This document shows positions 1 to 9,040 of a DNA stretch of 64,000 bases, piece by piece (position 1 is the stretch's first letter; each line of letters starts with the position of its first letter). The stretch spans positions 2,542,001 to 2,606,000 of the forward strand of contig NZ_CP042434.1 of NCBI RefSeq assembly GCF_007971385.1. The letters are read 5' to 3'. The translations under genes and the position numbers were made by a program. This DNA is from Arachidicoccus ginsenosidivorans (lineage in GTDB: Bacteria; Bacteroidota; Bacteroidia; Chitinophagales; Chitinophagaceae). The notes below the pieces were generated by a model. It searched no databases. It was not told where the DNA came from and worked only from the letters and a program-made list of their open reading frames with translations.

Positions 1-476
1 TCCACATCCGCCGTAGCACTATGGGCGTCTTCCAGGTTTTTATTACAATAGAATTGATAAGCAGCACTTAATGTTCTGGGTTCCATTTTATGGTAAATCT
101 TTTGAACATCCAATAATTTTCTGTCACTTAAGGAAAAAGTGACGCCTGCCCTTAAATATTCTTCAACTAATAATGGCACATCAAATCGATTGGAGTTGTA
201 TCCACCTAAATCGCAATTGTCCAAAAAACGAACAACTTCCGCTGCGATTTCTTTAAACAGGGGTGCATCTTTAACCATCTCATCTGTAATGCCATGGATA
301 TCTGAAGATTCCTTGGGTATGGGCATACCAGGATTGACTAGTCTTCTCAGTCGGCTCTTTTCGCCAGTTGGTTCTATTCGGACAATGGCCAGCTCAACGA
401 TTTTGTCGGTAGCCGGATTAATACCCGTTGACTCGATATCAAAAAAGGCGATTGGTTTTAAGAGCTCTATATTCAT
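1..476 (-). CDS. DnaQ-like 3'-5' exonuclease (DEDDh), 3' end outside window
   Basis: The frame is open from an ATG at 476 to the window edge, giving the first 158 or so residues. The N-terminus contains FFDIEST (Asp13 and Glu15), the first acidic pair of the DnaQ/RNase T exonuclease fold. NSNRFDVPLL carries the second-motif Asp, and HSATADV near the edge carries the His and Asp of the DEDDh type. All four metal-binding acids are therefore present. Family knowledge: these enzymes remove nucleotides from 3' ends of DNA or RNA. Whether this is the polymerase III proofreading subunit or a stand-alone repair exonuclease cannot be told from the visible part. A plus-strand ORF over the same bases is a shadow. 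Confidence is high for the family, low for the exact role. Confidence 0.88.
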   Translation of the reverse strand, partial: MNIELLKPIAFFDIESTGINPATDKIVELAIVRIEPTGEKSRLRRLVNPGMPIPKESSDIHGITDEMVKDAPLFKEIAAEVVRFLDNCDLGGYNSNRFDVPLLVEEYLRAGVTFSLSDRKLLDVQKIYHKMEPRTLSAAYQFYCNKNLEDAHSATADV

Positions 477-613
477 GGCTTTATTATAGTTATTAACGTA
501 GATGCGATAAATTCTGGCAGGAAAGATAAGAAGGTTTTACAAAATGGGCGTATTTTTTGGTGCCCTGCCTTGAAGCTGGTGTGCTTTCCTGTTAATTTAA
601 CCTCCGTTTACCT

Positions 614-1981
614 CTATTTGGATTTAGTTTGTTGAATCCAGCCTGCCAGGTCAAGTCCGTCATAGTTCCCGCTACTCATCAGCAAAATATTTACATTTTT
701 AAGCGGGGTCGTATTTAATATTTTCTCTAATTCGACCTTGTCCTGGATTACTTTAAGCCCTGGTTTGTCAAAGCCCGCTTCAACGCTCTGGGGAGGCAAT
801 GGGGCCATTTTTTTCATGGCTAACGCATGGGGTGTATAAAAAACAATGGCCTGATCCGCCGCGTCCATTGCACCTTTGTATTGCTGCATAAAGTGAGCAT
901 TTAGACTACTATAGGTGTGTAGTTCCAAAACCGCTAGAAGTTGCCTTTCGGGAAATTGTTGTTTTACGGCCTGAATCGTTGCCTTGACTTTACTGGGTGC
1001 ATGTGCAAAGTCTCTGAATATACTGACTCCATTTGCCGGATCCTGATAGAGTAATTCCAGTCTTTTTGCTGCGCCACTAAAACTGGATGCTGCTTCCAGT
1101 ATAGCTGATGGCGATAATCCAAGTTCTTTGCAAACTAAGAAGGCGGCATGAAGATTAAGCAAATTATGATCTCCAAATACACCAAGGGCAGTTTTAACAC
1201 TTTCCAACTCAATATAGGTTACGCCATCTTTGATCTCGTGCACTGGAATCTGATAAGGCGCAAAGCGAATATCCGCTCTTTTTTCTTCTGCCACTAATTG
1301 TTGCAATGCAGGATCTGATGCGTTATAGATCAGGATGCCTCCTGGTTCAATTTTTTGAATAAAGATGCGGAATTGCTCCAGATAAAAATCAAAAGTGGGA
1401 AATACATTAATATGATCCCAGGCGATGCCTGTTATAACTGCGATATGCGGATAGAGGAAGTGGAACTTAGGAACTGGTTTTAAGGCGCTGGCTGGGTATT
1501 CATCGGCTTCTGCTACCAAAATAGGCGCCTCGGTAATCTGGACACTTTGTTCAAATCCCTGTAGCCTGGCACCCACCAGGTAATCAAATGCCTTTTTATT
1601 TTGTGACAGGATATGCATGACCATGGCGGTCGTAGAAGTTTTGCCATGGCTACCCCCGATGGCTACACGCACTTTTTCCTTGCTTTCCTGATATATATAT
1701 TCCGGAAATGAATATATCTTTAAATGTAACGCTTGGGCCTTTAGTAGTTCGGGGTTATCTGCTCTGGCGTGCATGCCGACGATGACCGCATCCAACTGCT
1801 CGGTAATATTGTCGCCGTGCCAACCCATAATCGCTGGCAATAATCCGGCAGCTTCCAGCACCGATCTGGCCGGATCAAAGATTTCGTCATCAGAACCGGT
1901 GATCTGATAACCTTTTTTTTGCAGTGCAATGGCTAACTGATGCATTACGCTGCCTCCGATGGATATAAAATGGATCCTCAT
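614..1981 (-). CDS. mpl: UDP-N-acetylmuramate:L-Ala-D-Glu-meso-DAP ligase
   Basis: Cytoplasmic Mur-ligase family enzyme of 455 residues. It joins the recycled tripeptide (L-Ala-gamma-D-Glu-meso-diaminopimelate) to UDP-MurNAc with ATP, returning old wall peptide to the biosynthetic pool. The N-terminus (IHFISIGGSVMHQLA) has the Mpl/MurC-type Rossmann start. The ATP loop GGSHGKTSTT lies at about residues 109-118, the central ligase domain follows, and a FRDFAHAPSKV stretch marks the C-terminal domain. Mpl is told from MurC by its N-terminal GGSVMHQLA form and by the separate murC in the dcw cluster of this window. It stands alone, divergent from the next gene. The ATG at 1981 is the natural start. 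Confidence 0.93.
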   Translation of the reverse strand: MRIHFISIGGSVMHQLAIALQKKGYQITGSDDEIFDPARSVLEAAGLLPAIMGWHGDNITEQLDAVIVGMHARADNPELLKAQALHLKIYSFPEYIYQESKEKVRVAIGGSHGKTSTTAMVMHILSQNKKAFDYLVGARLQGFEQSVQITEAPILVAEADEYPASALKPVPKFHFLYPHIAVITGIAWDHINVFPTFDFYLEQFRIFIQKIEPGGILIYNASDPALQQLVAEEKRADIRFAPYQIPVHEIKDGVTYIELESVKTALGVFGDHNLLNLHAAFLVCKELGLSPSAILEAASSFSGAAKRLELLYQDPANGVSIFRDFAHAPSKVKATIQAVKQQFPERQLLAVLELHTYSSLNAHFMQQYKGAMDAADQAIVFYTPHALAMKKMAPLPPQSVEAGFDKPGLKVIQDKVELEKILNTTPLKNVNILLMSSGNYDGLDLAGWIQQTKSK

Positions 1982-2153
1982 ATCATTTAAATCATGTGAC
2001 CGAAAAGGTCCTTATTTTAGAATTTAACTGCAAAATAAAGATAATTTATACTTCTTAAGGGAAATGGTTCTGGCTATAAGATTTGCCATCAAAACATCCT
2101 GCTCTATCTAAAACTAATAATTTTACATTTTTTTGAATATTTTAGTATTATTC

Positions 2154-2184
2154 TTGGGAATTTTGATTTTATGGAGTATCTTTG
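2154..2184 (+). promoter_or_regulatory. Bacteroidota-type promoter (TTG-20 bp-TATCTTTG)
   Basis: A -7 box TATCTTTG at 2177-2184 matches TAnnTTTG exactly, and a TTG at 2154-2156 sits 20 bp upstream, the expected -33 spacing. It reads toward the PD-(D/E)XK gene and would leave a leader of about 160 nt. The rest of the 1982-2350 divergent gap shows only AT-rich sequence. Confidence 0.55.
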
Positions 2185-2350
2185 TTTCCACAGCAGATAA
2201 TTTGGGATGGTTGCTGATATTCGATTTGCTGCTGTTAAGTAGAGGATTATTGCCGGTTTTACCGTTTTTTTATTTTATAACTGGGACTGTGAGTTGATTT
2301 TAAAACGAATTTTAAAATCTAACTGGAAGGTCTTGCTGAATTTTACAAGT

Positions 2351-3487
2351 ATGAAAGATCAATTGAGTTTTGGTTTAAGGCCCGCAAATGCACCTTCCAG
2401 GTTATACGTAACGGGTGGTGGTCAGTTGATAGATCACGAGGTAGCTGAGAAAAGGCATGAAATGGACCATGGATGGGAATGGTCCGGTCAAAATAATGAT
2501 CAGAACGAAAAATGGACGGATGAGGCCATTAAATTGGCTGCAGAAGATTTAAGAAAAGACGCAGCTTTCAGATTATTTTTAGGAAATAATCTGTACAAAA
2601 AGGAAGTGGCCATTCCATTTCACAGAGCTTTTTGGGGCCATAGGGCAAAGATTAAGGATTTGGTTCTGAAATCTAATGATTTTAAGGGTGCGACATTAGA
2701 TTCCAGAAATATGGCCCCTGACATTGTGTGGCAAGAACCAAATACAAAATCCGTTTTTTTAACCGAAATGCAAAGAGAAAGGCAGCTATTTTACGGGGAT
2801 AGAGTTTCTCTGTATGAAGGGAAAGCTCGTTGCTTGTTTGCAATTAAGGGTATTGATTGGGATTTTCAACAAGTGCCGATACATGTTTTAGGCTTGGCAG
2901 ATTTTGACTTAAATAGGAAAAATCGGATGGATTATATTCATGAATTTATCAGTACCAATCAAAAAGATCCCGAAGAATTGTTTTGTGGGAAAGATTGGAA
3001 AATGCTGATTGATCTGCCGAAATTCCGCAAAGCGGTACCTGAAAATTATTCAGAAAGAGATAAATGGCTTTTTATTTTGAATAATTTCCACAACTTAAGA
3101 GAAACACCAACATTTTTGAAGGGTGGCTACTTTGAAGATGTTATTGAAATAGCCAAACAATTAAATCAAACTAAAATGGAAGAATTTATGAACATGCTGG
3201 ATGATTTCCACTGGAGAGATCGCGTAAGGAAATTAGAGCGGCTGACAAAAGAACGTGTTGAAGAAAATGCAATAGCAGTGGGTAGGACGCAAGGCAGAGC
3301 AGAAGGAATAATTGAAGGTAAAGCAGAAGGTAAAGCAGAAGGGTTAATTGAAGGAGAAGTAAAGGGTACGATAAATACCATCAAATCCTTTTTGGCTGCT
3401 AACCCGAACCTTTTGAAAAAATCGGTAAAAGATGTTGCAGCTATGTTTCAAGTTGATGAACAGTTGGTGAGGCCGCTTATGGCCTAG
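2351..3487 (+). CDS. PD-(D/E)XK nuclease family transposase (PDDEXK_2/Rpn-like)
   Basis: A protein of 378 residues if started at the ATG at 2351. A TTG 57 bp upstream is possible but adds only unusual residues. Conserved blocks match the Bacteroidota PD-(D/E)XK transposase-family proteins: an early FLGNNLYKKEVAI region, DIVWQEP followed by the EMQRE acidic motif (D...ExQ, the usual variant of D...ExK in this family), LADFDL, and the C-terminal three-helix part with NNFHNLRETP. The tail holds Glu-Gly-Lys-Ala repeats (EGKAEGKAEGLIEG), encoded by 12-bp tandem repeats near 3313-3345. The family is linked to recombination-promoting nucleases (Rpn), but the natural role of single copies is unclear. 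No terminal inverted repeats were seen, so this is a lone gene and not an insertion sequence. Confidence 0.8.
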   Translation: MKDQLSFGLRPANAPSRLYVTGGGQLIDHEVAEKRHEMDHGWEWSGQNNDQNEKWTDEAIKLAAEDLRKDAAFRLFLGNNLYKKEVAIPFHRAFWGHRAKIKDLVLKSNDFKGATLDSRNMAPDIVWQEPNTKSVFLTEMQRERQLFYGDRVSLYEGKARCLFAIKGIDWDFQQVPIHVLGLADFDLNRKNRMDYIHEFISTNQKDPEELFCGKDWKMLIDLPKFRKAVPENYSERDKWLFILNNFHNLRETPTFLKGGYFEDVIEIAKQLNQTKMEEFMNMLDDFHWRDRVRKLERLTKERVEENAIAVGRTQGRAEGIIEGKAEGKAEGLIEGEVKGTINTIKSFLAANPNLLKKSVKDVAAMFQVDEQLVRPLMA

Positions 3488-4014
3488 TCCAAAGTAGATA
3501 ATTGATAACTCGATTCTTTATTTTCTCTTAGCAGCTCAATTATTCTGATTACGCAACAAAAAGCTGATTCAATCAATGGATATGGCAAAGTACCTCCAGG
3601 TTTGTTTTGAGTTGTTTGTTAATGGAAATGATGCACTAACTTTATGTGTTATACTAACATTTTGAATTAGTGCATTTTACATTCAAGGAAAGTTTCCTTC
3701 TTGTTACTAAACTGTTCACAAATGGCCTGTACACGTTTATCAATTTTAATGTGACACGATGGGACCTTGATGCTAAATGCAAGGAAAACCTTATGATATG
3801 AAGCTTACAAGTATTTATGACATTTCAAATCAGAATAGCATCTTCGATGCCGCAAGTAAAGAATACGTAGTTTTTAATATAAATAGACATATGTGGTTGC
3901 CATTAATAATAAATTTAAAAAGACTTTTTGATAAACAAAGTGCTATTTGATACTAATGTTCCCGCAACTATTTTTTAAAATATTAATTGCAAGATTCTGA
4001 ATTAATGAATTATT
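3488..4014. other. Gene-poor AT-rich gap with one possible small ORF
   Basis: No recognisable gene. One 57-codon ORF runs from an ATG at 3777 to TGA at 3950 on the plus strand (MQGKPYDMKLTS... ending in LFDKQSAI). It resembles nothing I know and may be a remnant or chance. The sequence is markedly AT-rich compared with the flanking housekeeping genes. Confidence 0.3.
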
Positions 4015-4731
4015 CTATATAACATCAGTAAATACACAATCGAACAAGGTTGCCGTACCTTCAACTTTAAGATTCGTTGTGACTCCTGGTATAATATTAT
4101 TTGCAAATTTCGAATCTAATGGTTTATATTTAAAGATCTTCGTTTGACAATCAAGCACTTTCGCCATACAATCTTTTAAATTAGCTGGATATTCATTTAA
4201 AGAATAAATAGTTTCTGTTTCATCTTTAAATAATTTATAAAATTCAGGGATTGATTCCAGTAAACCCTTTAATTGCATCTGTTTCTCTTTAAGATCCATA
4301 AAAATATTTTGTTTATTAAAGAGATCCTTAATCTTAGAGTTAATTTCAGGATAATTCACGATCTCATCTTTGATTGTGGATATATCAATAATCGTTAATG
4401 GTTTCTCTTTAATTTTGAACGCAAAATAGTTGGATATAACTGAGACGAAAATTTGAATTATGTATTGGCTATCTATATTTAATTTAGCAATTATTTTAAA
4501 ACATGGCAACGAATAAGAAAACGTCGTCAAATCATTAATTGAATACCATTCAACCTTCTGTGCTAAACATTCTTTAAATTGTGTCCACCTTTTATCTATT
4601 TTTGCTTCATTAAGTTTATTTTTTAAAATTGAGCTCAAACCATCAACTTCATTATACTGGTTTTCTTGTTCATTGATTTTGTAATTTAAATTTATTTCCT
4701 TTAATAAATCAATATATTCACTAATATCCAT
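4015..4731 (-). CDS. Hypothetical protein, AT-rich orphan (238 aa)
   Basis: I do not recognise a family. The 238-residue product is rich in Ile, Lys and Asn and has neither signal peptide nor membrane span. It looks mostly alpha-helical in the N-terminal and middle parts (e.g. LKEINLNYKINEQENQ), and ends in a more beta-like GVTTNLKVEGTATLFDCVF. Its base composition is much more AT-rich than the flanking housekeeping genes, and codons end mostly in A or T. It lies 41 bp downstream of a decayed coding region on the same strand, so the two may have been an operon acquired together. A cargo, immunity-like or phage-like role is possible but unsupported. The ATG at 4731 is the only sensible start. 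Confidence 0.6.
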   Translation of the reverse strand: MDISEYIDLLKEINLNYKINEQENQYNEVDGLSSILKNKLNEAKIDKRWTQFKECLAQKVEWYSINDLTTFSYSLPCFKIIAKLNIDSQYIIQIFVSVISNYFAFKIKEKPLTIIDISTIKDEIVNYPEINSKIKDLFNKQNIFMDLKEKQMQLKGLLESIPEFYKLFKDETETIYSLNEYPANLKDCMAKVLDCQTKIFKYKPLDSKFANNIIPGVTTNLKVEGTATLFDCVFTDVI

Positions 4732-4772
4732 AATTATTCAGGATTAAGATTTTTTAAAAGATTCAGTAATTA

Positions 4773-5246
4773 TCAGTGGTGCGCTTTGAGATCTCCTTCC
4801 GTTATAATTGCTGTAACGACACCAGTTATGTTACTATTTATAATGTTCATTGTAGTTTCACCAGGCATATTTTGCGCCAGCCATTCCTAAAAAATGACTC
4901 TTAAACATACTTTTATATTGAGCGGTTGTTGTCGCTGTTCCAGATAACAGATTTTCCGATATATGGTAAGATGTGCAACCCTTCGCATCTTCTGATATTG
5001 CCTTTTGAGAATATTTTGCAAATCACCTGCAATGTCATTTTTAAGCTATAGTCCTCCATAGTTTTGAGTTGGTGCAAAATCTTCAGCGCCTTCTCATAAA
5101 AATATCATGTTTGGCCCAAATATATCTTCCCCAAATACTAGGCTAAAGTTGACTGATGTATATGAAGGGATTATGCTCCACAATTTTGAATTAGCATGGT
5201 TCCTTCCTTTGAAATTTTAATGTTTTTAAACAAATTCACCGTCCAT
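4773..5246 (-). pseudogene. Decayed coding region, family unknown
   Basis: Reading the minus strand gives protein-like segments that follow each other only if the frame is changed several times and in-frame stops are ignored. From ATG 5246 come MDGEFV, then GRNHANSKLWSIIPSY and VNFSLVFGEDIFGPNMIF, then EGAEDFAPTQNYGGL, LKNDIAGDLQNIL, a segment AISEDAKGCTSYHISENLLS, and finally EWLAQNMPGETT...EGDLKAHH ending at 4773-4775. At least three stops (two TAA and one TGA near the start and middle, then a TAG) and two or more frame changes are needed, more than the single-base errors seen elsewhere in the window. This looks like real gene decay. The family was not recognised. Confidence 0.5.
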
Positions 5247-5391
5247 CAATAGGGCGTATCTGAACTATAAAATTATTTTAAAGTTGCGGTTTCCAAATAT
5301 AATATTTTTTATAAAAACATTTGGTATTTTTTTAGGAAATAATGGTGGCAATTGTAATATTAAGCTAATATTTTAGCTATAATTGCTACGC

Positions 5392-5820
5392 CTATTTGTA
5401 TTGTACAAATACCGGACTCAAAATATAATTATTATTTTGTGCTGTAGTAATGGATGTTCTGGTAATGGTACTATCCCCGAAAGTATTTACTTTGGATTCT
5501 TGCGTTGTGGTTGTTTTGAATGTAGGGATGGCAGAGCTGTTTTCCTGATCATACAAAATGACTGCGTCTGCCCCGATTTTTTTGCCTTGTTCAATAAGTG
5601 ATTTTTTTGCCTTTTCAGAAATTTCTGAAAGCAGTGTATATGCATTGCCTTTAAACGTTGCCCTGCCTAAAACCTGATAGGGGGTGGAGATGTCTTTAGC
5701 ATATAGATACAGGTCAACATTATCAGAAGGCGTGGTACTTCTCCCGTAATAATTTACGCGTAAAGCTGAACAGGAACTTAAAAATATCAGGATCCCCAAA
5801 AGACCAGTAAGTTTTTTCAT
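5392..5820 (-). CDS. Small predicted lipoprotein (142 aa)
   Basis: The N-terminus MKKLTGLLGILIFLSSCSAL is a type II signal sequence with lipobox LSSC, so Cys17 should be lipidated and the protein anchored in an envelope membrane. The mature part contains a segment like YSxxP-type heavy-metal-binding or YbjQ-like folds (AKKSLIEQGKKIGADAVILYD), followed by a Thr/Ser-rich stretch and a beta-like C-terminus. I cannot name a function. It stands alone, with no operon partner, and its stop is followed by a degraded AT-rich region. Confidence is high that it is a real lipoprotein gene, low about its role. Confidence 0.75.
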   Translation of the reverse strand: MKKLTGLLGILIFLSSCSALRVNYYGRSTTPSDNVDLYLYAKDISTPYQVLGRATFKGNAYTLLSEISEKAKKSLIEQGKKIGADAVILYDQENSSAIPTFKTTTTQESKVNTFGDSTITRTSITTAQNNNYILSPVFVQYK

Positions 5821-6228
5821 GGTGTATTTTTTATGTGTTGGTATATATGCTACTGTTTTACAGTTAGATAGACTTGATTAGGTTAGGCAGAGTTTAATCC
5901 AGACGTAAAAAAGGGTTTTATTCAATGCTGGTGATACCTGGATTTTTCAATATTGGCAAATAGAGGAATCGAAAAAAGGATTCCAAAGACCAGATTAAAG
6001 GAACTTCAAAAGTGAAATAACAATTAAGTCCTTATGGGGAGCCAAAAATTTAATTGTCAAATTGCGAGACATTGTCTTAATCTGGAATGAAAACTGGAAA
6101 TTGTGGTGCAAATGCCTAGTTATACTATCCAAAGCACTATCCTTCTGGAGCTATTTAATTTCGACTGTTTTTGCCTAACTTTGCATTCTATATAATGAGA
6201 GAATGGAACCGGTGAAAAGTAAAATATT
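5821..6228. other. Divergent intergenic region with ytxJ -7 box
   Basis: This 408-bp gap separates the lipoprotein gene from ytxJ. A perfect TAACTTTG at 6176-6183 fits the TAnnTTTG -7 element for ytxJ and would start transcription about 40 nt before its ATG. No clear -33 TTG is at the usual spacing. Nothing else was seen. Confidence 0.45.
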
Positions 6229-6567
6229 ATGATAGATTGGCAACCCTTAGATAGCGAAGCGCAATTAACAAATCTTATAGCGCATTCAGAAACAAAACCA
6301 CAGATTATATTAAAACATAGTATATCCTGTCCAACAAGTTCAATGGTCAAAAGCAGACTGGATCGTTCCCAAAGGAGCGAGACGGCTGATTATTATCTGT
6401 TGGATTTGTGGAACTACAGAGCGATTTCAGATCTGGTTGCTCATAAATTTGGAGTGCGCCATGAATCACCACAACTGTTGATTATTCATGAAGGCAAATG
6501 TGTTTACCATGAGAGTCATTATGGGATCACCCAGGAGGCTATCCAGGCCAGTGTAGCGGCTATTTAA
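6229..6567 (+). CDS. ytxJ: YtxJ/BrxC-type monothiol bacilliredoxin
   Basis: A thioredoxin-fold protein of 112 residues. The active-site region KHSISCPTSS carries a single Cys in a CxTS-type motif, and the cis-Pro region is FGVRHESPQLLII. Both are typical of the YtxJ/BrxC family. In Firmicutes these proteins remove bacillithiol from S-bacillithiolated proteins. The same family is widespread in Bacteroidota, where it is taken as a sign of bacillithiol or a similar low-molecular-weight thiol. The biosynthesis genes (bshA-C) are not in this window. It acts in the cytoplasm and is convergent with dnaG with only 24 bp between stops. A -7 box lies upstream. Confidence 0.88.
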   Translation: MIDWQPLDSEAQLTNLIAHSETKPQIILKHSISCPTSSMVKSRLDRSQRSETADYYLLDLWNYRAISDLVAHKFGVRHESPQLLIIHEGKCVYHESHYGITQEAIQASVAAI

Positions 6568-6591
6568 ATATAACAGCACCTAATTGATCGG

Positions 6592-8541
6592 TCAGGTTTT
6601 TTCTTCCGTTTTTAAGTGCTTTTGAATGGAGAGTTGTTTTAACTGCTCTTCAAAATCGGTACATTCCATGAGTTCTTTTTGGGTGATCTCCAGCATTTGC
6701 TTAATCTTTCTGAGTTTAAAGTAGATGACGCTGTTGAGGGCATCCTGTTTTGAAAGATCTCTATTGACGATACTGTCCGATTTTTTGCCGGGTATTTTCT
6801 CATCCCAGCGACGGCTGATTTCATAGGGAGTCAAAGTAATGGTGACCACCAGATCCTGCATACTTTTGTCCTCTATATATTGGAAGGATGCAGTATCAGG
6901 GTTTTCCCCTGCATTATAAGCTCTCCGGTAATACTCCAGCAATTTCTCATTTTGTTCATTCTCAAAGGGAAAGCCTTGGATTTCCTCAAAAATATAATCA
7001 GCAATCGTCCAGTTCTCTTTCCAGGGTTTTAATCCAAACTCAAGAAGTATCCTTAGGAGATTCCTTTCCTGGATACTGCCCGTATCCAGCATGGCGAGCT
7101 CTGCCGCAGCGGCTGGTGCATCAATGTCATCTGGTGCAGATGGATCTGCCTTATTAGGAAGACTATTTGCCTGGTCTCCAGGTTGTTGATAGCGCTGATC
7201 CTGATGTTGCTTTTTCTCAAGTTTAGATAGGCCGTCTCTTTTGTATTTATTGACCAGTGTAGTCAGTCCATGTTCGTCGATTTTTAAAATGCCGGAACAC
7301 TGACGGATATATTCTTGTTGCTTGGTAAAGTCCTCTGCCTTACTGATTTTACTGAGAGACTCAGCGATACGGTTGACGGCATCATTTTTTTTGGTAATAT
7401 CCGATCCGGCGTCTCTTAGCAGAATTTCTAGTTGGAAAAGGATAAAATCCTTTTTGTTTTTTTGAATAAATTCTTTGAACTGCTCTGCACCAAGTTGCCG
7501 CACATAACTATCTGGATCCTCTCCGTCCGGTATGAGCACCAGTCGAACGTTTAATCCTTCTTCCAGCGCCATATCCAATCCTCTGAGGGCAGCTTTTATA
7601 CCTGCATTGTCCCCGTCATATATAATGGTCAGATTTTGGGTGTACTTTTTAATCAATCGCAACTGATCAATGGTCAGTGAAGTGCCGCCACTGGCCACCA
7701 CATTTTCGATGCCAGCCTGTGCTAAGCCGAGTACATCGGTATATCCTTCCACCAGCAGACATTCATTTTCCTTATCGATGGTGTGGCGGGCAAAATAACT
7801 ACCGTATAAAATCCTGCTTTTTACATAGATCTCATTTTCCGGGGTATTGATGTATTTCGGGGCCTTGTCCTTTTTGCCGATAATACGCGCACCAAAGCCA
7901 ATGACCTTACCTGAGTTATTGTGGATGGGAAAAATAATCCGGCCTCTGTAATTATCCTGCAGGCGGTCCTGATAACTACGCACCAGGCCTGATTTTAAAA
8001 GAACATCCCGGCTGTATTGATTTTTAACGGCAGCCTGGGACAGGCTGTCCGGTAAATCTGGGTTATAACCCAGACCAAACTTTTCGATAATAGGCAGGTT
8101 AAAGCCCCGCTCCTTTAGATAACTTAAGGCAATATGTTGCCCTTCCTCTGTATCCAGCAATTGTTCATGAAAGAATTTCTGGGCAAAGCCATTGACGATA
8201 TACAGGCTTTCTGCGGCTTGCATATGCTCCCTGGCTTCCTCGCTCATGGCCGTTTCTTCTACTGCAATGCCATACCGCTTAGCCAGCCATTTAATCGCTT
8301 CAACATAACTGTACTTTTCATGCTCCATGACAAAGGAAATGGCATTACCACTTTTGCCACAGCCAAAGCATTTAAAAATGCCTTTGCTTTGAGAGACATT
8401 AAAAGACGGCGTCTTTTCTCCATGGAAAGGACATAAGCCCAAATAATTAGAGCCCCTTCGTCTGAGTTTCACAAACTCGCCTACCACATCGACAATATCA
8501 ATGCGGTCTGTGACTTCGCGTATGGTTTCCGGGGCGATCAT
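6592..8541 (-). CDS. dnaG: DNA primase DnaG
   Basis: Synthesises RNA primers at the replication fork. It has 649 residues, normal for the family. The N-terminal CHC2 zinc finger uses Cys37, His40, Cys58 and Cys61 (CPFHGEKTPSF, then CFGCG). The catalytic core follows with GFGARII, and the TOPRIM domain carries LVEGYTDV (metal-binding Glu) and YDGDNAG. The C-terminal part after about residue 430 has a low-complexity linker (Lys/Gln/Asp/Pro-rich) and then a helical region expected to bind the DnaB helicase. The start ATG at 8541 gives the canonical MI-x-TIREV N-terminus. It is followed at a distance by no gene on the same strand, so it may be the last gene of the aroK-DUF423-dnaG set. Confidence 0.97.
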   Translation of the reverse strand: MIAPETIREVTDRIDIVDVVGEFVKLRRRGSNYLGLCPFHGEKTPSFNVSQSKGIFKCFGCGKSGNAISFVMEHEKYSYVEAIKWLAKRYGIAVEETAMSEEAREHMQAAESLYIVNGFAQKFFHEQLLDTEEGQHIALSYLKERGFNLPIIEKFGLGYNPDLPDSLSQAAVKNQYSRDVLLKSGLVRSYQDRLQDNYRGRIIFPIHNNSGKVIGFGARIIGKKDKAPKYINTPENEIYVKSRILYGSYFARHTIDKENECLLVEGYTDVLGLAQAGIENVVASGGTSLTIDQLRLIKKYTQNLTIIYDGDNAGIKAALRGLDMALEEGLNVRLVLIPDGEDPDSYVRQLGAEQFKEFIQKNKKDFILFQLEILLRDAGSDITKKNDAVNRIAESLSKISKAEDFTKQQEYIRQCSGILKIDEHGLTTLVNKYKRDGLSKLEKKQHQDQRYQQPGDQANSLPNKADPSAPDDIDAPAAAAELAMLDTGSIQERNLLRILLEFGLKPWKENWTIADYIFEEIQGFPFENEQNEKLLEYYRRAYNAGENPDTASFQYIEDKSMQDLVVTITLTPYEISRRWDEKIPGKKSDSIVNRDLSKQDALNSVIYFKLRKIKQMLEITQKELMECTDFEEQLKQLSIQKHLKTEEKT

Positions 8542-8616
8542 ATTTTGTACTGTATCAATCTGTTAATTAAATCCGATGGAAATCAGCCTAAGCCTAGGGG
8601 TAGACTAAGCGTTTGG

Positions 8617-9036
8617 CTACTTTAGCTCCTGCTTTTGGGTTTTTCCAAAAGATGCCGCCAAAAGTATCCAGGCTGCAATAAAGCAAACGCCGCCAAAAGG
8701 CGTAATAATGCCTAATTTTAATAAGGCCGGATTTGCGGCGCCCATGGCAAAAGTAAGTGCATATAAGGAGCCACTAAATAAAATAATGCCCGCTATAAAG
8801 AGTCGGCCGGCCCATTTAAGCCGGTTGTTATTGCCGCTCATAAAAAGGATGCCGGTTAATGCCAGTGCAAAAACGTGGTACATCTGGTAACGAACCCCCA
8901 CTTCAAAAACCTGCAAGGCCTCAGCAGATACCTGGCTTTTAAGGCCATGTGCGCCAAAGGCACCTAATATTACGCCAAGGGCGCCAAGTAAAGCGGCAAT
9001 TTTAATAAAACAAGTATTGATTTTATAATTATTCAT
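8617..9036 (-). CDS. DUF423 small inner-membrane protein
   Basis: A 139-residue protein with about four hydrophobic helices. The first carries the family hallmark GALGVILGAFGAHGL, followed by a Tyr-His region (RYQMYHVFALAL) and GGVCFIAAWILL near the end. This is the YgdD/DUF423 family, whose function is not known. The start was placed at the ATG at 9036, which lies 5 bp upstream of the aroK stop direction (4-bp spacing), and not at the longer TTG at 9069 inside aroK. The close spacing suggests co-transcription with aroK. Confidence is high for the family. Confidence 0.88.
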   Translation of the reverse strand: MNNYKINTCFIKIAALLGALGVILGAFGAHGLKSQVSAEALQVFEVGVRYQMYHVFALALTGILFMSGNNNRLKWAGRLFIAGIILFSGSLYALTFAMGAANPALLKLGIITPFGGVCFIAAWILLAASFGKTQKQELK

Positions 9037-9040
9037 GATC

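Noticed and set aside
139..489. Plus-strand 116-aa ORF opposite the exonuclease
   Set aside because: It is an antisense shadow. The minus strand has a complete set of DEDDh motifs.
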